From NCBI RefSeq assembly GCF_037126465.1, contig NW_026999464.1:62001-126000 (forward strand): a DNA stretch of 64,000 bases. Reading direction: 5' to 3'. Origin of the DNA: Ornithodoros turicata (lineage: Eukaryota; Arthropoda; Arachnida; Ixodida; Argasidae). Shown in pieces: positions 1 through 11,972 of this stretch (position 1 is its first letter; every line of letters starts with the position of its first letter). The position numbers and the translations under genes are program-made. A model generated the notes under the pieces. It searched no databases. It saw only the letters and a program-made list of their open reading frames with translations, and had not been told where the DNA came from.

Positions 1-2240
1 CCTGCCGTCGGACTTGTTGGTCGGTTGACTTTGGAGCTGACTAGATTATCGTGAAGGTTTTGCGAGCGCCTGTAGGTCACACGTGGCGGTTCCGGGAAGA
101 TTTGTCGCATGCGCTCTGACTGACAAAGAATACTGTGGTGGCGATTAAGTATACTGTTGATGTTGGAAACATTATTGTTGAATGTTACAACGAGGTTGAC
201 GGAACCATTGTCTGATTTGCGGTTGAGGTTTTGGAACAGAGCTTTGCGATCTGCCCTGCGGGCCTTCCTTATTGCGTCCTCAACTAAACTGGGTGGGAAT
301 TGGCGACTGATGAATGTTTGCTTGAGTTGGTTCAAATTTCTATCCAGATCACTGTCGCTGGAACAGATGCGTCTATAACGAAGTGCCTGGCTGTAGGGGA
401 TAGCAAGTTTAGTGTGCCGCGGGTGGCAACTCTTGAAAGCTAGGTACTGCTGGGAGTCCGTAGGTTTACGGAACAGGTCCGTAGTTAGGACCCCGTCCGT
501 TAACTTTACCTGGACATCTAAGAAGTTAACAGTTAGAGCTGAGTAAGAATGGGTGAATTTGATAGACTGATGTGCTTGGTTAAAATTGTTAATGAATATA
601 TTGAGATCGTCCTCGGAATATGGCCAAACCATAAAGATGTCGTCCAGAAAACGCTTGTACAACGTCGGCTTTTTCTCGCATTGGAACAGAAATGCCTCCT
701 CCAGATTACCCATAAAGATGTTTGCATAATTTGGTGCCATCTTAGTGCCCATAGCCGTGCCACTGACTTGCAAGTAATGTTTACCATCAAATTCAAAGTT
801 GTTATTTTTCAGAATAAGGTTAAGGAATGTGAACAGAACACAAGGATCGTATGAGTTGTCCGAATATTTTAAAAACGCCCTTTGAGCTGCAGCAATGCCA
901 TCTTCGTGGGGGATGTTGGTATAGAGGGAAGAAACGTCTAGCGTGACCAGCAAACTTGAGGGAGGAGGTTGGCACTGACTTAATATTTCCAGGAAGTGAT
1001 TTGTATCTTTAATGTAGGATGGAAGTTTTGGGGGTATATCTTTAAGAAGATAATCTACAAAGCTGGAAATATTTTCGGTAGCTGTACCGTTACACGAAAC
1101 TATCGGGCGCCCTGGGTTCCCAGGTTTATGGATTTTGGGGAGCATGTAAAATCTGCCTGGCACGGGATCTCTAGGGAGTAAGTACTCGTACAGGGTGGTG
1201 TCTATCTTTTTGCTGGTTTTCAGGTCTTTCAAGCTACGGATAACATTAGCAGTGATCTGTTCCGTAGGGTCAGCTTCGAGGACTTTGTAAAATGATGTGC
1301 AAGATAACTGCCGAATGCCCTCGTTAATATAATCAGTTTTGTTCATTACCACAATTGCACCACCTTTATCAGCTTTTTTTATGACCAGATCATCATGTCT
1401 TTGAAGATCGGAAAGGCTACGGTGTTCAGCTGGCGATAAATTGGACTGTGATTTACGATTGGATGAATGGCCGTACGCGTTAATAATATCCTTTTGGACT
1501 GCACGAATATACATATCCAGGGCTTTATCACGGTTACCGTCCGGTGTAAAACTGGACGGCTGTTTGAAAGGGTTGGAGTCTGACTTAGGCTTGTCATGAA
1601 AGTATTCTTTGAGGCGTTAGCGGCGAGCGAAGTTATCTAAGTCTATGTGAAGTTGATATTCATTTAATTTATTGTTGCTGGGACAATATGAGAGGCCATG
1701 GCTGAGTAAAGATATTTCGGAATCTGTGAGAATATGGGATGACAAGTTAACGACATTATGAGACTTGGGGCTTTCGGCATTACCGGGATCAGTGGAGGCG
1801 GCGTCTTGATTTTGATTAATAATGGTGTGCTGATCCTGTGATGACGTACTAGTAATTTGGACAATACTTATCGGGCGACTATCCTGAAACGTTGTTTTAA
1901 GCCCAGTAGGGGCAACCTGGCTAACTCCGTCCCTGGCGAGCTTTTTGCGTTTACTGCAGTGCACGGCTTCTTCCCTGTTCTCAGCGAAGCGTGCTAAATC
2001 TGAGTTATGGTTGTCACCAAGAGCGGTTTTATCGCGAATAATTTTAGCTTCCTGGGAAAATTGGCTGATAGCGTCATCACAATGGGATAACAACACATCG
2101 ATTAACGCGGTGGAGGCATTGTTGATAATCTCGTTCCACTTATTTTGGTGTTCATTTTTAAGGGGGGGAAGTAGGTTTAAGGTCGATTGCAAGTCCCTTT
2201 GGAATTTTGTTGTGTTGCTTATAGAGTTGCAAACTTTCAC
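1..2240 (-). pseudogene. PLE copy A, ORF2: reverse transcriptase part (runs off window)
   Basis: This is the RT-bearing protein of a Penelope-like element, which would copy element RNA at a nicked chromosomal site. Reading leftwards from the ATG at 2240, the N-terminal region, the block ADKGGAIVVM, the block LPKIHKPGNPGRPIVS, the motif-A-like LDVSSLYTNIPH and the block SGTAMGTKMAPNYANIF can all be followed. The frame is broken once, at 1617-1619, where TAA replaces a leucine found in copy D (FARR-L-RL). Beyond this I saw no further stop, but I did not translate every codon to the window edge. The part nearest the edge lies in the linker before the Cys-rich motif, so the GIY-YIG domain is outside the window. 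Positions 1 to about 795 are the inverted counterpart of about 3060-3850 in copy B. Confident as a PLE; the nonsense codon makes it a pseudogene as read. Confidence 0.88.
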
Positions 2241-2355
2241 GATGAGAGCTATACCGTATGGACTTATCAGTTAGTTTTCTAAGTTTAAAGAAAGCATGGG
2301 CGCTAGGGGATGGTTGAGGGTCAAAGTTGGAAAGAGTACGCTCACCGGCGATTAG

Positions 2356-3012
2356 TCAATCCTGTCTTGATGGTCGTGGTGTCCGTCCTCGCTGTCGCTG
2401 TTCCAAGATGGTGGCTTCCTGTGGAGTTGGCCACACCGGGTCCGGGACGGCGGAGGAGTCAGGTCGACGAGGTGGCAGTCGTCGTGCGAGTCGTGGTAGC
2501 AGGTTCTGCAGGTGACGGCTGATCATCCGAACTCCCTCGAAGTTTGGATGAAGTCCGTCCGCAGCCAGGACCTGGGTGGGACGTAGTCGGTAGAATCCGT
2601 GGTCCAGGTAGCAGAGGTCCGCGGTGTTCCGGCACAGCTGGATCAATCGACGGTTGAACTCGAAGGCCCGCGGGTTACAGTGGAACTCCCTGCGCCTGTC
2701 AATGAAGGGTCGTCGTCGGTTATATGATCGAGGAAGGACGAGGGTACAAACCACCATGTCGATTCCTCCTCGAGCTCGTATCTTCTCTAGTAGTCGTTGG
2801 TAGTGAGAGATAGCCTGCTGCGGTCCAGCGCACGGCATGTCGTTCGTCCCACAATGCAGGACGACGACGCGAACGCTCGGCGGCAGCTGGTCGACCTCCT
2901 CAGTGAAGTCCAGGATTCTTGCTCCGCTTCGGGACACGAACATCGTTGGCATCGATCGGGACCTGAAATCAAAATGGTGATAAAGGTATTTTGCTTGAGA
3001 TTCTCCAAAGAT
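2356..3012 (-). pseudogene. PLE copy A, ORF1: SGNH/GDSL-hydrolase-like protein (5' truncated)
   Basis: An SGNH-hydrolase-like reading frame upstream of A's RT ORF. The blocks seen are GESQAKYL (nucleophile block, at the palindromic junction), GTNDM (block III Asn) and DGLHPNFEG (block V Asp/His). It aligns along its length with the intact ORF1 of copy D (32873-33574), for example FRSRSMPTMFVSRSG against DPRSRTAPTMFVSKSG, but is clearly diverged. Its first residues are lost where copy A meets copy B in inverted orientation. The gap to ORF2 is about 115 bp, nearly the same as in D. The family acts on ester or acetyl groups; the substrate here is unknown. Confidence 0.8.
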
Positions 3013-3056
3013 TGGAGATTTTGGAGATTCTCAAGCAAAATACCTTTATCACCATT
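2975..3056. repeat. Palindromic head-to-head junction of PLE copies A and B
   Basis: The stretch AAAATGGTGATAAAGG and about 20 further bases at 2982-3006 recur in reverse complement at 3018-3055 (ending CCTTTATCACCATTTT), around a short centre near 3009. Both arms come from the nucleophile block of the SGNH ORF. On the right, the arm is joined directly to RT sequence (KHYLQVSGTAMG), so copy B lacks everything between the start of ORF1 and mid-RT. Confidence 0.85.
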
Positions 3057-4272
3057 TTGTAAACATTACTTGCAAGTCAGTGGCACGGCTATGGGCACTA
3101 AGATGGCACCAAATTATGCAAACATCTTTATGGGTAATCTGGAGGAGGCATTTCTGTTCCAATGCGAGAAAAAGCCGACGTTGTACAAGCGTTTTCTGGA
3201 CGACATCTTTATGGTTTGGCCATATTCCGAGGACGATCTCAATATATTCATTAACAATTTTAACCAAGCACATCAGTCTATCAAATTCACCCATTCTTAC
3301 TCAGCTCTAACTGTTAACTTCTTAGATGTCCAGGTAAAGTTAACGGACGGGGTCCTAACTACGGACCTGTTCCGTAAACCTACGGACTCCCAGCAGTACC
3401 TAGCTTTCAAGAGTTGCCACCCGCGGCACACTAAACTTGCTATCCCCTACAGCCAGGCACTTCGTTATAGACGCATCTGTTCCAGCGACAGTGATCTGGA
3501 TAGAAATTTGAACCAACTCAAGCAAACATTCATCAGTCGCCAATTCCCACCCAGTTTAGTTGAGGACGCAATAAGGAAGGCCCGCAGGGCAGATCGCAAA
3601 GCTCTGTTCCAAAACCGCAACCGCAAATCAGACAATGGTTCCGTCAACCTCGTTGTAACATTAAACAATAATGTTTCCAACATCAACAGTATACTTAATC
3701 GCCACCACAGTATTCTTTGTCAGTCAGAGCGCATGCGACAAATCTTCCCGGAACCGCCACGTGTGACCTACAGGCGCTCGCAAAACCTCCACGATAATCT
3801 AGTCAGCTCCAAAGTCAACCGACCAACAAGTCCGACGGCAGGCTGCCACCCGTGCAATGGCCGCAGATGTCAAATATGCAAACTAATGCGAAGTGCCCAC
3901 GTGCTTAACAGCACAAATTCTAATTTCTTCGTCAAAATTCATGGTGACTTTGACTGCAATTCATCCAACGTCATTTATGCCATTCAGTGCAACGCGTGTC
4001 AAGCACAATACGTAGGTCAAACCAAAACATCTTTTCGGATCAGGTTCAACAACCACCGGTCGGACGTTAATAAAAAGCCAAATCTTCCTGTTTCTCGTCA
4101 TTTCAACCAGCCGGGTCATTCAATAAATGACGTTGCCCTTTTTATTCTTCAATCCAACTTTAGCTCCGATAGAGGCAGGGAACAACGCGAGTCTTACCTC
4201 ATTTACAAATTCCAATCAATCATTAACGAAGATCCCGGTGTACTTTCAACAGTAAGGAATCTGGTCGTCTAG
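3020..4272 (+). pseudogene. PLE copy B: C-terminal RT plus GIY-YIG endonuclease (internally deleted)
   Basis: An open frame running to TAG at 4270-4272. It holds GTAMGTKMAPNYANIFMG, the RT active-site motif FLDDIFMVWP, the PLE block KPTDSQQYLAFKSCHPRH, a Cys-rich linker (GCHPC then CQIC) and a GIY-YIG domain (VIYAIQC, then QYVGQT), with RFNNHRSDV and the conserved tail REQRESYLIYKFQ. In PLEs this endonuclease nicks the target and primes reverse transcription. The frame is technically open back to 2797, but those first residues are antisense ORF1 of copy A and the fusion is an accident of the inverted junction. The N-terminal half of RT is missing, so it cannot be autonomous. Confidence 0.9.
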
Positions 4273-4684
4273 ATGGGATATACTTTCCCATTTTTTTCCT
4301 TTTATTTTCCTTTGTTTTCTTTTCAGCTATGGCCTCAGTACAGCTCACCCTGAGCTGGCTCCCCAAGAAAGATGACATCACCACCCGGACTTGACCTTGC
4401 GGAATGTTCCAGAATATGACTCAGACAACTGCCACGTGGCATACTTGCACCGATTGTGACGTCACCCAGGAAACCTATTTAAGCAATATGCAACCCTTGT
4501 ACCTCTTTTGTCCTGACGAAGACAGTGCCACTGTCGGAACGTCGACCATTCTTTTTTTTAATCTATGTGTTAAATTGCCCATTAAATAAATTAGTTTTTG
4601 TTAACGTTCCTGTAATCTGTAGTCCAAGTCTTATTATTTCACTTTTATTCAACTTCGTAGCCGTCTGATATATTAACCTATTTG

Positions 4685-4690
<6 letters not shown>
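4273..4690 (+). mobile_element. PLE copy B 3' region
   Basis: Non-coding 3' end of copy B, running from the ORF stop to the (TA)n tract. It resembles the 3' end of copy E read on the other strand: both share a hammerhead-like motif, an AATAAA-type A-rich stretch and a segment like AACTTCGTAGCCGTCTGAT immediately before (TA)n. Confidence 0.7.
4508..4550 (+). ncRNA. Hammerhead-ribozyme-like motif, PLE copy B
   Basis: Order seen: TTTGTC, core CTGACGA (4513-4519), a spare A, stem II GACAGT-GCC-ACTGTC, then GGAAC and GTC, followed by GACC, which pairs with the upstream GTC as a short stem I. The second core strand should be GAAAC and is GGAAC here, so this copy is probably inactive. Hammerheads are established components of PLE termini. 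Confidence 0.55.

Positions 4691-4718
<28 letters not shown>
4689..4718. repeat. (TA)n microsatellite at the PLE B 3' end
   Basis: About 15 TA units directly after the end of copy B. Confidence 0.95.
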
Positions 4719-4721
<3 letters not shown>

Positions 4722-4845
4722 ATCAAATAATGTTTGTTGTTGTGTTAATATATCACTTCCATATCTCAAAATAATTCTCCACGTCCTCCCCACATGAAGC
4801 TAAACAGGTCACGTAAGATCTACCATGGCTCCTTTTTGATGCCTT

Positions 4846-5066
4846 GTAGGATTCTACAAGTCTGCTACATAGCGGGATATAGGCAATGTCACGTCCTACA
4901 ACTCTCCTATATTGCCGAATATGGGACAAGTAGGACACCACACTCTCCTACATAGCCTAATATGAGACATGTCGGATCCTACGACTCACCTATATGTGAA
5001 TATAGGACAGGTAGGGTCCCACAACTTTCCCACATGATACAAAATAGGACATAAAGGGACCTACAT
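4846..5066. repeat. Degenerate minisatellite, about 55-bp period
   Basis: Four to five diverged copies of a unit with the skeleton cctacaactctcctata, a variable part, then atatgggacaagtagga. No coding potential was recognised. Confidence 0.6.
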
Positions 5067-5813
5067 CGTTACGTCATTGAGGTAATTATGTAACGAAGTT
5101 ACCACAAACTTTCAAGTTCAGAATTCAGTGAGAAGTTCTTAGTACCAGGCGAAATTCTTTGCATGCGTAATCAGTTAGTATTTTCACAGTTGGGAGCGGA
5201 GGTCCGAATATACCTCGTCAGTTGGGCACAAAGCAAGAATCGGAATTCCAAGTTCTGCAAGTTCCCATTTTCCGCGCACATTTCATAGAACCTTGCCCTA
5301 TCACCTCCCCATTAGAAAATGCACAAGTAACTAAAGAAAACGAGCGTTCCGCTGCGACGTGGCTCTGAAACACGTCGAAAACTTGGTACCGTACATCCAG
5401 TACATCGCCCAGCAACGCGGAGCAGAAAGTCTGGTCTGGCGTCGCGCATGTGGCAAGGTCACTGCCATTCAGCAGCGAAATAAAAAGAAAGGAACCCGCG
5501 TTTTGCCTGCTTGAACGAGAAGCAAAATAGAAACTAATCTCTACAATTGTTCATGATACTTTGGGGAAGTTACATCAAAAAGTGACAACCACTACAGTCA
5601 AGTGGTTATGATGAGAGGTCTGTTGCAAAAATAGAAAGAAAAAAAAGGCAAGAGTGAGAATTGTTGTAAACTGCGTCGACGGATGCACAGATCGGGAGAG
5701 AAAAAGAAAAACAGTTGGACGAACTGTAAATTGTTGGTCTTCCGGGCTCCGGGACACACGGGCTCCACACAGCGAACGTGCCACCAGCGAATTAGAGCGC
5801 TGTCAGCAGAATG
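5067..5813. other. No gene recognised
   Basis: Single-copy-looking sequence with short open frames only. No convincing coding frame, RNA or repeat. Confidence 0.4.
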
Positions 5814-6606
5814 TGTTGCACGCGCTAGAGCCCTGCACGGGCCCGGGTCCCCGACCCGGCCCGCGGGCCGGAGCCGGACTTGTTATTGGCTGTGTGCTCC
5901 GGGCCGACAAAATACGCCACCACCGCGGGCACGGCCGGGCCACGCAGCTAATTCCACACAATGGAGATGCATTAGTTCATATCATCATGCGCTTGCGTCA
6001 TTCCTGTGCATATTTTGCAAAGACAAGCAAAGGATACTGCATTATGCATATGATTCGACCCTCTAGAACATTCTCCAATCCACTTTACATTGTTCCTCAC
6101 TCCTCACATATTTCACAATCACTTTGGCAAAGCTTGGTGAGAGGGGTAGGAACTGGGAGAAGCAGTTTGTCGACAGCATGCTCTACCTCCGCAAAATCTT
6201 GACAGTGTAACGATAACGCCCATGCCCGCGTGCGTTCTGGATTTAATTTGGTCTCGTGCGGTTACGGTGTTAAACCGCCATTACTTGTATCACTGCTTGT
6301 ATGTTTGTCTTCTCTCATTATAAATTTACTTGTAAATTTGTTTGATAATCGCCAGAAACGCGTTCGTCGCGCGGCTGGAAATACTAGGCCGGGATCTACT
6401 TGGCGGGTCACCGGGCCAGGCCGGGCCGGGCTCTGTTTGCTTAGACGCCGGGCCGGGCCGGGCTCTAGTCACTGGGTCACCGGGCTGGGCCGGGCCGGGC
6501 CGCATAAAAATATGAAGGTCCGGGCCCGGGTCGGGCCGGGCCTTTTTTCGATGCGCCCGGGCCGGGTTGGGCCCGGCAAAGTCGGCCCGTGCAGGGCTCT
6601 AGCACG
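5814..6606. mobile_element. GC-rich foldback element
   Basis: The ends are inverted repeats: CGCGCTAGAGCCCTGCACGG at the left, and at the right GGCCCGTGCAGGGCTCTAGC followed by ACGCG. The inner arms are runs of CCCGGGCC/GGGCCGGGC units. The middle is ordinary AT-richer sequence with no transposase. Likely non-autonomous; superfamily unknown. Confidence 0.65.
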
Positions 6607-6879
6607 CGCTTTTTAGATTTCCAGCACATGGACCCTACTGAGATATGAACAAGTGAAGCCTGCTTTATGTTTTGTGTCGAATAATTGTGCATGGAACAAC
6701 CAGCTAGCCTGCATCCACCTATTGTTTCCATTGGCACATTGCTCTCCACCTTGCGCAAGGACACTAATCTAGGCGACAAACCAAGACTTGACGTGACGTC
6801 ACACTGCTTACACTCTCGTTTGTTTAACTATCGCGGCGCCGGTTCAGTAGGGTGGTTAGATGGATTACGAGGGATCTAG

Positions 6880-6993
6880 CAGATTGGAGCGTTTTACCTC
6901 CCCGACATTGCTGCCGTCCTCGGCCGGGATCGAACCCACGAGCTTGAGCTCAGCACGCAAACACGTCACCGACTGAACTACCGAGGAGGGCTG
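6880..6993 (-). repeat. tRNA-derived SINE (tick Ruka-like)
   Basis: Read on the minus strand it begins CCTCGGTAGTTCAGTCGGT, which resembles an A box, and carries GGGTTCGATCCCGG, a B-box match. The spacing fits a tRNA-derived SINE head; a body could not be delimited. Confidence 0.6.
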
Positions 6994-9900
6994 CGATCTC
7001 CTAGAACCTTCCCTTTAGCAGCTGGCGCTGTGAAAGCAACCATCTGTTGAAAGCGGCCGGTATCTGTCACGAAGAAGAAGCAAAAGGAAGCAGCGCGAGC
7101 TCATGCAACCGGACGTGCAGAAGTTCCAACAGTCCAGTCGTCGTTCAGTCATGCATGGACCTCACCGGACGTGGTTTCTTGGGCTCACATAATCCCGCTT
7201 CACGTTGCATCTTCTGGAAGGCGAGTGTTATGATGCTATACCTGTCAAGATACGCGCATCTCATGCGCAGTTTAAAGCACAGTATATGCAGTTCGCAGTT
7301 TCGCGAATATTTGTAACTCCAAAGCAGAAGCCGAGGCGCACTTTATGCGTTAATTTTCCTTTCTCCGAACTATGAGTAAAGTAGAGCACCCGGTTAAGGC
7401 AGGGGTATCGTTGACATAGATCGAATAGAGAATCGAATAACATAGAGAAGCAAAATTGGTATAGACATACCGAGCTCGTAAGCGAAGTAGTTCTATCTCT
7501 GAAAACGAGCATGCGGCGAATTAACCGTTAGTGTGCTTAGAAGTGCGTGCCCTGGTGCATTATTAGAGTGTCACCTTGAGGTCAAGGGCAGATTGAGATA
7601 TGGCGGGGGGGGGGGGCATCCGAGCATCCGACACCCCTCTCTTTCTGTCGTTACATAGTTTCGACTCACCTTGACAGTGTAGCAGCATGCTATCCACGAC
7701 AGGACCCACTACCCCGCCCTCAGAAAAATCCTCGCTCCTGCTTGTAGTACCTATGTCTTTTCCCGGCGTGCCCTTATTGTGTCCATGACCGTGGATACTG
7801 TTTCATCGCGGCAGTTGATTCGCGCAGGAATTTTGTCGAAACGTAACACATCACATGGAACATGTAATAAACATAATCCGGTGAACTGTTGTCAGCATGT
7901 GGGCCCTTTAATGTCCTATTGGGAATATTAGGTGGTGTCAAAAGGTGCGTTCTAGTATCCGCCGCATGATAGTCGACAATCCCTTACTTGATTCCTTTGT
8001 GGCGGATCTCTGAAGCTGATACATTGGTGATTCAACTGCCACAGGATGCAATTTTATGCGCAGCGTGCCGAAGAAGCCAGCATTACACAAACCTAACGAT
8101 TCGTATACCTCATTTCAATCGCCAACTGAGTTGAGTGTCCTGCGCGTGCGTTGTCGAAATCGCCACCAATACCTACAATGACAACGTTGTAGTGACTAGG
8201 TGTTGACTGAATTCTTTCAGGAAACGGACAGACTTCTAAATATCCATATGCGAGCAGAACCAACGCCAAGGAGGAACGTTGGCTACGTGCTTCTAGGTGT
8301 GGCCATACTCCGGGGAAGCCAACAACCAAGCACCCTCATCGCTAACTTCAATCAACTTGTACTGTGAGAAGACCATATGTGTCCGACGTGAGGGTCAGGG
8401 GTGCTGCTTATACGAATATCTTAGCGGCAGGTTTCGAAAGGATGGACATGTTGCGCTGATTACACTTGCACACACTTGATGGTTCAACGAAACCGCGTTC
8501 AAGTCATACGCACCAACACTCACATAAAGATACCTTTTCTACCTGGTCGTTGTCCCGAAAGAGCCGCGGGTAAACTCAGTTGCCCGTATTCACCAAGCCA
8601 CTTAAACCGTTGTTTAATGACGTCGGGTTTAAACAGATCACGTAGTCTCTCCGGCTCTGAAGCTGAAACGCACGCGCACTATACACATTGTCACGAGCTG
8701 ATTGAGGGGAGGGAGAAAGTAGCTTACAATTTGCTCAATTTTGCACGCAGGATCTGCAGACTGCTAACCGTGGTATCGACATCATGACTACCTGGGCTGC
8801 TTGACGCTCTACTGGTTATATGCCCCTGTGGAGGCTCTAATTTGTCCATACAAATCTGTTGACACAAAACACTGCTCGCAATATTTGCTTGTATGCCTCT
8901 GCGGGATATTTCTACATGTACAATTATCGAATAACCAAGCCCTAAAGACATGCTTGCTTTTTTTAATCAAAATTTCTCCCAGTTGACATGTACAGCAGCA
9001 CCATGGATCGATGCCGACAAGCATAACCCGATCTCACCGAGAATGCTCAGAATTGCGCCGAGAATCTCTCTCAGAATTGCGCCGAGAAACAAGCTCATAG
9101 CGATTTCGAAAACATAGTGCTTTCATAATGACACAGAACGCAACAGTGCTTTCCTAGGGAGCTAGGGATCTTTCTGGGCAAGCAAATAAAGCTTTCAAGA
9201 GGATGTAGAGCTTCCTGCATGTGGTGCCTTTTCCAGAGTGAAACCTGAAATATTGTACCTTGTTAATGCACTGGGACGTCCCACTTATAACACCAGGTAC
9301 CCTCCAAGTACTACTATTCTGGGACGTCACTCTTAACATTTCACAGGCGAGCAACGTGTTCGATATTTATGCCTTCACATCCTGGGCAACATGTACCATG
9401 CTCCGCTGTATAGCTGCACATGCAAGTACATGGAGGTATAACTGCTTCATGCGACCACCCCCTTCTCCCTCGCTCTTGTGACCTCCGTTTACACGACTGA
9501 TGCATTTTTAACAGGACACACTTAACAGTAAACCAGGAACACAAAGTACCACACAAAGGAACACAAAGTACCAGCGATCACTACAATGTGCAACAAATCG
9601 TTAAATGTATCAACCAGAACAAGCAACGGCAGCACAGCAAACACTATTGTTAATAATGCATAACAGAGGCACTAGGTGTTGTATTTAAGGAACCACGCGT
9701 AATCAGCGCCGCTTTTGTTGCTGGAGGTAACAGCTGTTTGTGCACGACTTCCGGTCAGCTTTGGATCGGAAAGCGACTTGTGTGTAGCTGCCAATGTTGA
9801 CATCACTAACGTGGACGATATCTGTTCTAAATTTGCAGAGCGGATTTCAAAATTCCGCTCCATACCGATAGTACTTTTTTGTACCATACTTTTTTTGGCG

Positions 9901-10831
9901 GGGGGTTTATTGCCTGACATACTTCGCTCACGGGTCCATCACAACGTTCTTTTTCCTTAATTTCTGCAATTTCGACTTGAAAAGTAGGCAACAGTATCTA
10001 GCAAAAACTATTTTGGGTTTTTCTCGAAATGCTCAGTTACAGCTGCTCCGCGGTAGACCGGCTTTAAACTACCCCCCCCCCCCTTAGTTTAAATCAGTCC
10101 TATGCGAATACATGAGAGTTACACCATTACTAGATCGCCGGGTTTACGCCGTGTGCACGGCGAACAAAATGAGACATTGAGGGCAAATATTGATTGGAGT
10201 GCAACCACATCCGCCTAACGAACGCTCCTAGTCGACAGGTAAGTCTAAACTTACCAGTAATTCGCCTAAATATTTCCGGCGAAGCGTAGATTAGGCCTAT
10301 GCATTGCGCACACAAACTCCATGGAGGCCACAAAGGGCCTCACGGCAGTCGGCTTAGAACAGCAGGGTGGTGATTGGTGGTTTGCGGACGAAGTTCTCAG
10401 ACGTCACTAAACAAGTGACTAAGTGGGACTGCTGATACGGGAAAGTAAATTCACTCTTCCCGGACAATAAACCGCATCGTCTGCGTGTCATCAGGCGCCA
10501 GACAATGATGGATAGCGTGGGAAAACCAATCTGAAATGGCGCGCTCACCCTGTGATTTCCTAGTATCTGGTACCATCTCGACCACCACACACTAACAGCT
10601 GCGACTTCGCTCCAATTTCCAGCTACCGATCATTTTTACTATGTATCCTAACGTATGCATTCCATTGTCGTGGTCATCACGTGCGTCCAGGTTCGTACTG
10701 TGCGTGTGTAGACGGTGTGGACAAACATTACTGTTCGGTCGCTGCTATTGAATGGAATAGGCTCCCTAGTGCGCCGAAATGAATGTCTCGTAAGTCTTGT
10801 GTCGATGTCTACTAGCTAGAGAGTCTGCGGT
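6994..10831. other. Long stretch without a recognised gene
   Basis: Contains a poly-G run near 7604-7616, a short direct repeat of CTCAGAATTGCGCCGAGAA near 9050-9087 and a poly-C run near 10071-10083. The open frames are short, overlap on both strands and carry no motif I know. I see no supported gene. Confidence 0.4.
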
Positions 10832-10878
10832 ATGGGCTTCTGGCTGCTTCTCATGGCTGGCTCTCTTCTGTTCACAGA
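10832..10878 (+). CDS. Candidate signal-peptide exon of a split gene
   Basis: The ATG at 10832 opens MGFWLLLMAGSLLFT, a compact hydrophobic segment like a secretory signal peptide. A possible donor (GA|gtaatt) at 10879 leaves phase 2. This exactly suits the next candidate exon, which begins with one base completing a Glu codon. The intron would be only 71 bases with a poor pyrimidine tract, so the join is uncertain; without splicing the frame stops at once. Confidence 0.28.
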
Positions 10879-10949
10879 GTAATTAAGCCAGACGCATTGG
10901 TGTACCGAGCAACTCTTAATCGTAATATAATGGACCCAAACGTATGCAG

Positions 10950-11007
10950 GGCTACAGGACCGTCACCCTGGCAGGGACCTGGCATGCCGTCTATGCAGTC
11001 ATCATTC
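10950..11007 (+). CDS. Candidate second exon of the same gene
   Basis: It follows atgcag and ends before gtaagc. One base plus 19 codons (ATGPSPWQGPGMPSMQSSF) leaves phase 0, matching the exon at 11973. It is short and low in complexity. Support comes only from splice signals and phase. Confidence 0.28.
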
Positions 11008-11572
11008 GTAAGCAAAGTTATCTAATGTTTGGAAACTGAAAAATCCGTCGCATGGGTACTATGTACGATGGAAATAGTGCCACTCGCAATATGACATTGG
11101 CGCGGTTTCACCAACGCTGCTTAGCTTCGAACTAAGGTCAAGGGTAGCTAAAAACTGAAATTAACACTTTAATTACTTTTAGCAACATTAGTCAGATATG
11201 TGCTGAGTGTTTTAGTGACAATAACTACTCTTGATGAAATAAACTGAGGGTTACAGTCAAGTTCAGAGACTGCTGATCTCGGTTGAAATGTTAATCTGTG
11301 TTGGTGAAACCGTGCTACAGTAAAATATTCAGTCGCAGACCCAGACCAGAACGCTGGCAGGTTGACCGACCTCGTACGGGAGAACATTTATAGCAATTGG
11401 GTCGTCTACTTGATAGATAAATGCGCGTGGGAAACTTGCACAGGGAACTGGAACGATTCCCCAGTCAACTGACGGAGACGCTGTTATTGCCGCAAACAAC
11501 TGTTTCTACTGAGTATACAGCCGTGCACAGCTGGACAGAACAGTTGTGACGAGCAGGTTAGTACGCGTTGTG

Positions 11573-11672
11573 GGCCAACTTCACAGGTCACTGTGCCGAC
11601 ATGCGTCTGGAAGGTCTGCAGGAAAACCGGAAAGCGCACATCCGCAGGAAGAATTCATTCCCACGACCTCAA
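11573..11672 (-). repeat. Partial copy of the 20.2-kb SINE-like repeat
   Basis: GGTCACTGTGCCGACATGCG and the following AGGAAAACCGGAAAGC stretch match the body of the SINE-like repeat at about 20334-20420. It lies in the intron before the 11973 exon. Confidence 0.45.
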
Positions 11673-11972
11673 CCAAACGAGCCAACCAGCCATGCCATTT
11701 AGTCTTTCGGCAAAGATCGAGGAGCGTTCCCAGCTCGACAGATGGCGTCGATAAGACAGGTGCCTGGCCCAAGACAGGTGCCTGGCTATGCACGCGCGCT
11801 AGATTTTGCCCCGTCTTTCCCAACTGTGGTACTGCGGTTCAGCTTACGGCAAAAGGGCAAATGCCACGAGTTTTGCTGAACGAGGTGTTCATACGCTCTT
11901 AGCTAAGCAAGATGTGTGCTCACCCCATGCATATAAGTATTGATGTTGAAGCTACCATTACTGTTCTTGCAG

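Noticed and set aside
2797..3050. N-terminal extension of the copy B frame
   Set aside because: It is antisense of the SGNH ORF of copy A joined to RT by the inverted junction; not a true protein start.
5654..6202. A 182-residue frame over the GC-rich foldback
   Set aside because: The middle is translated CCCGGGCC repeat (PGPRPGPRAG); no homologous feature on either side.
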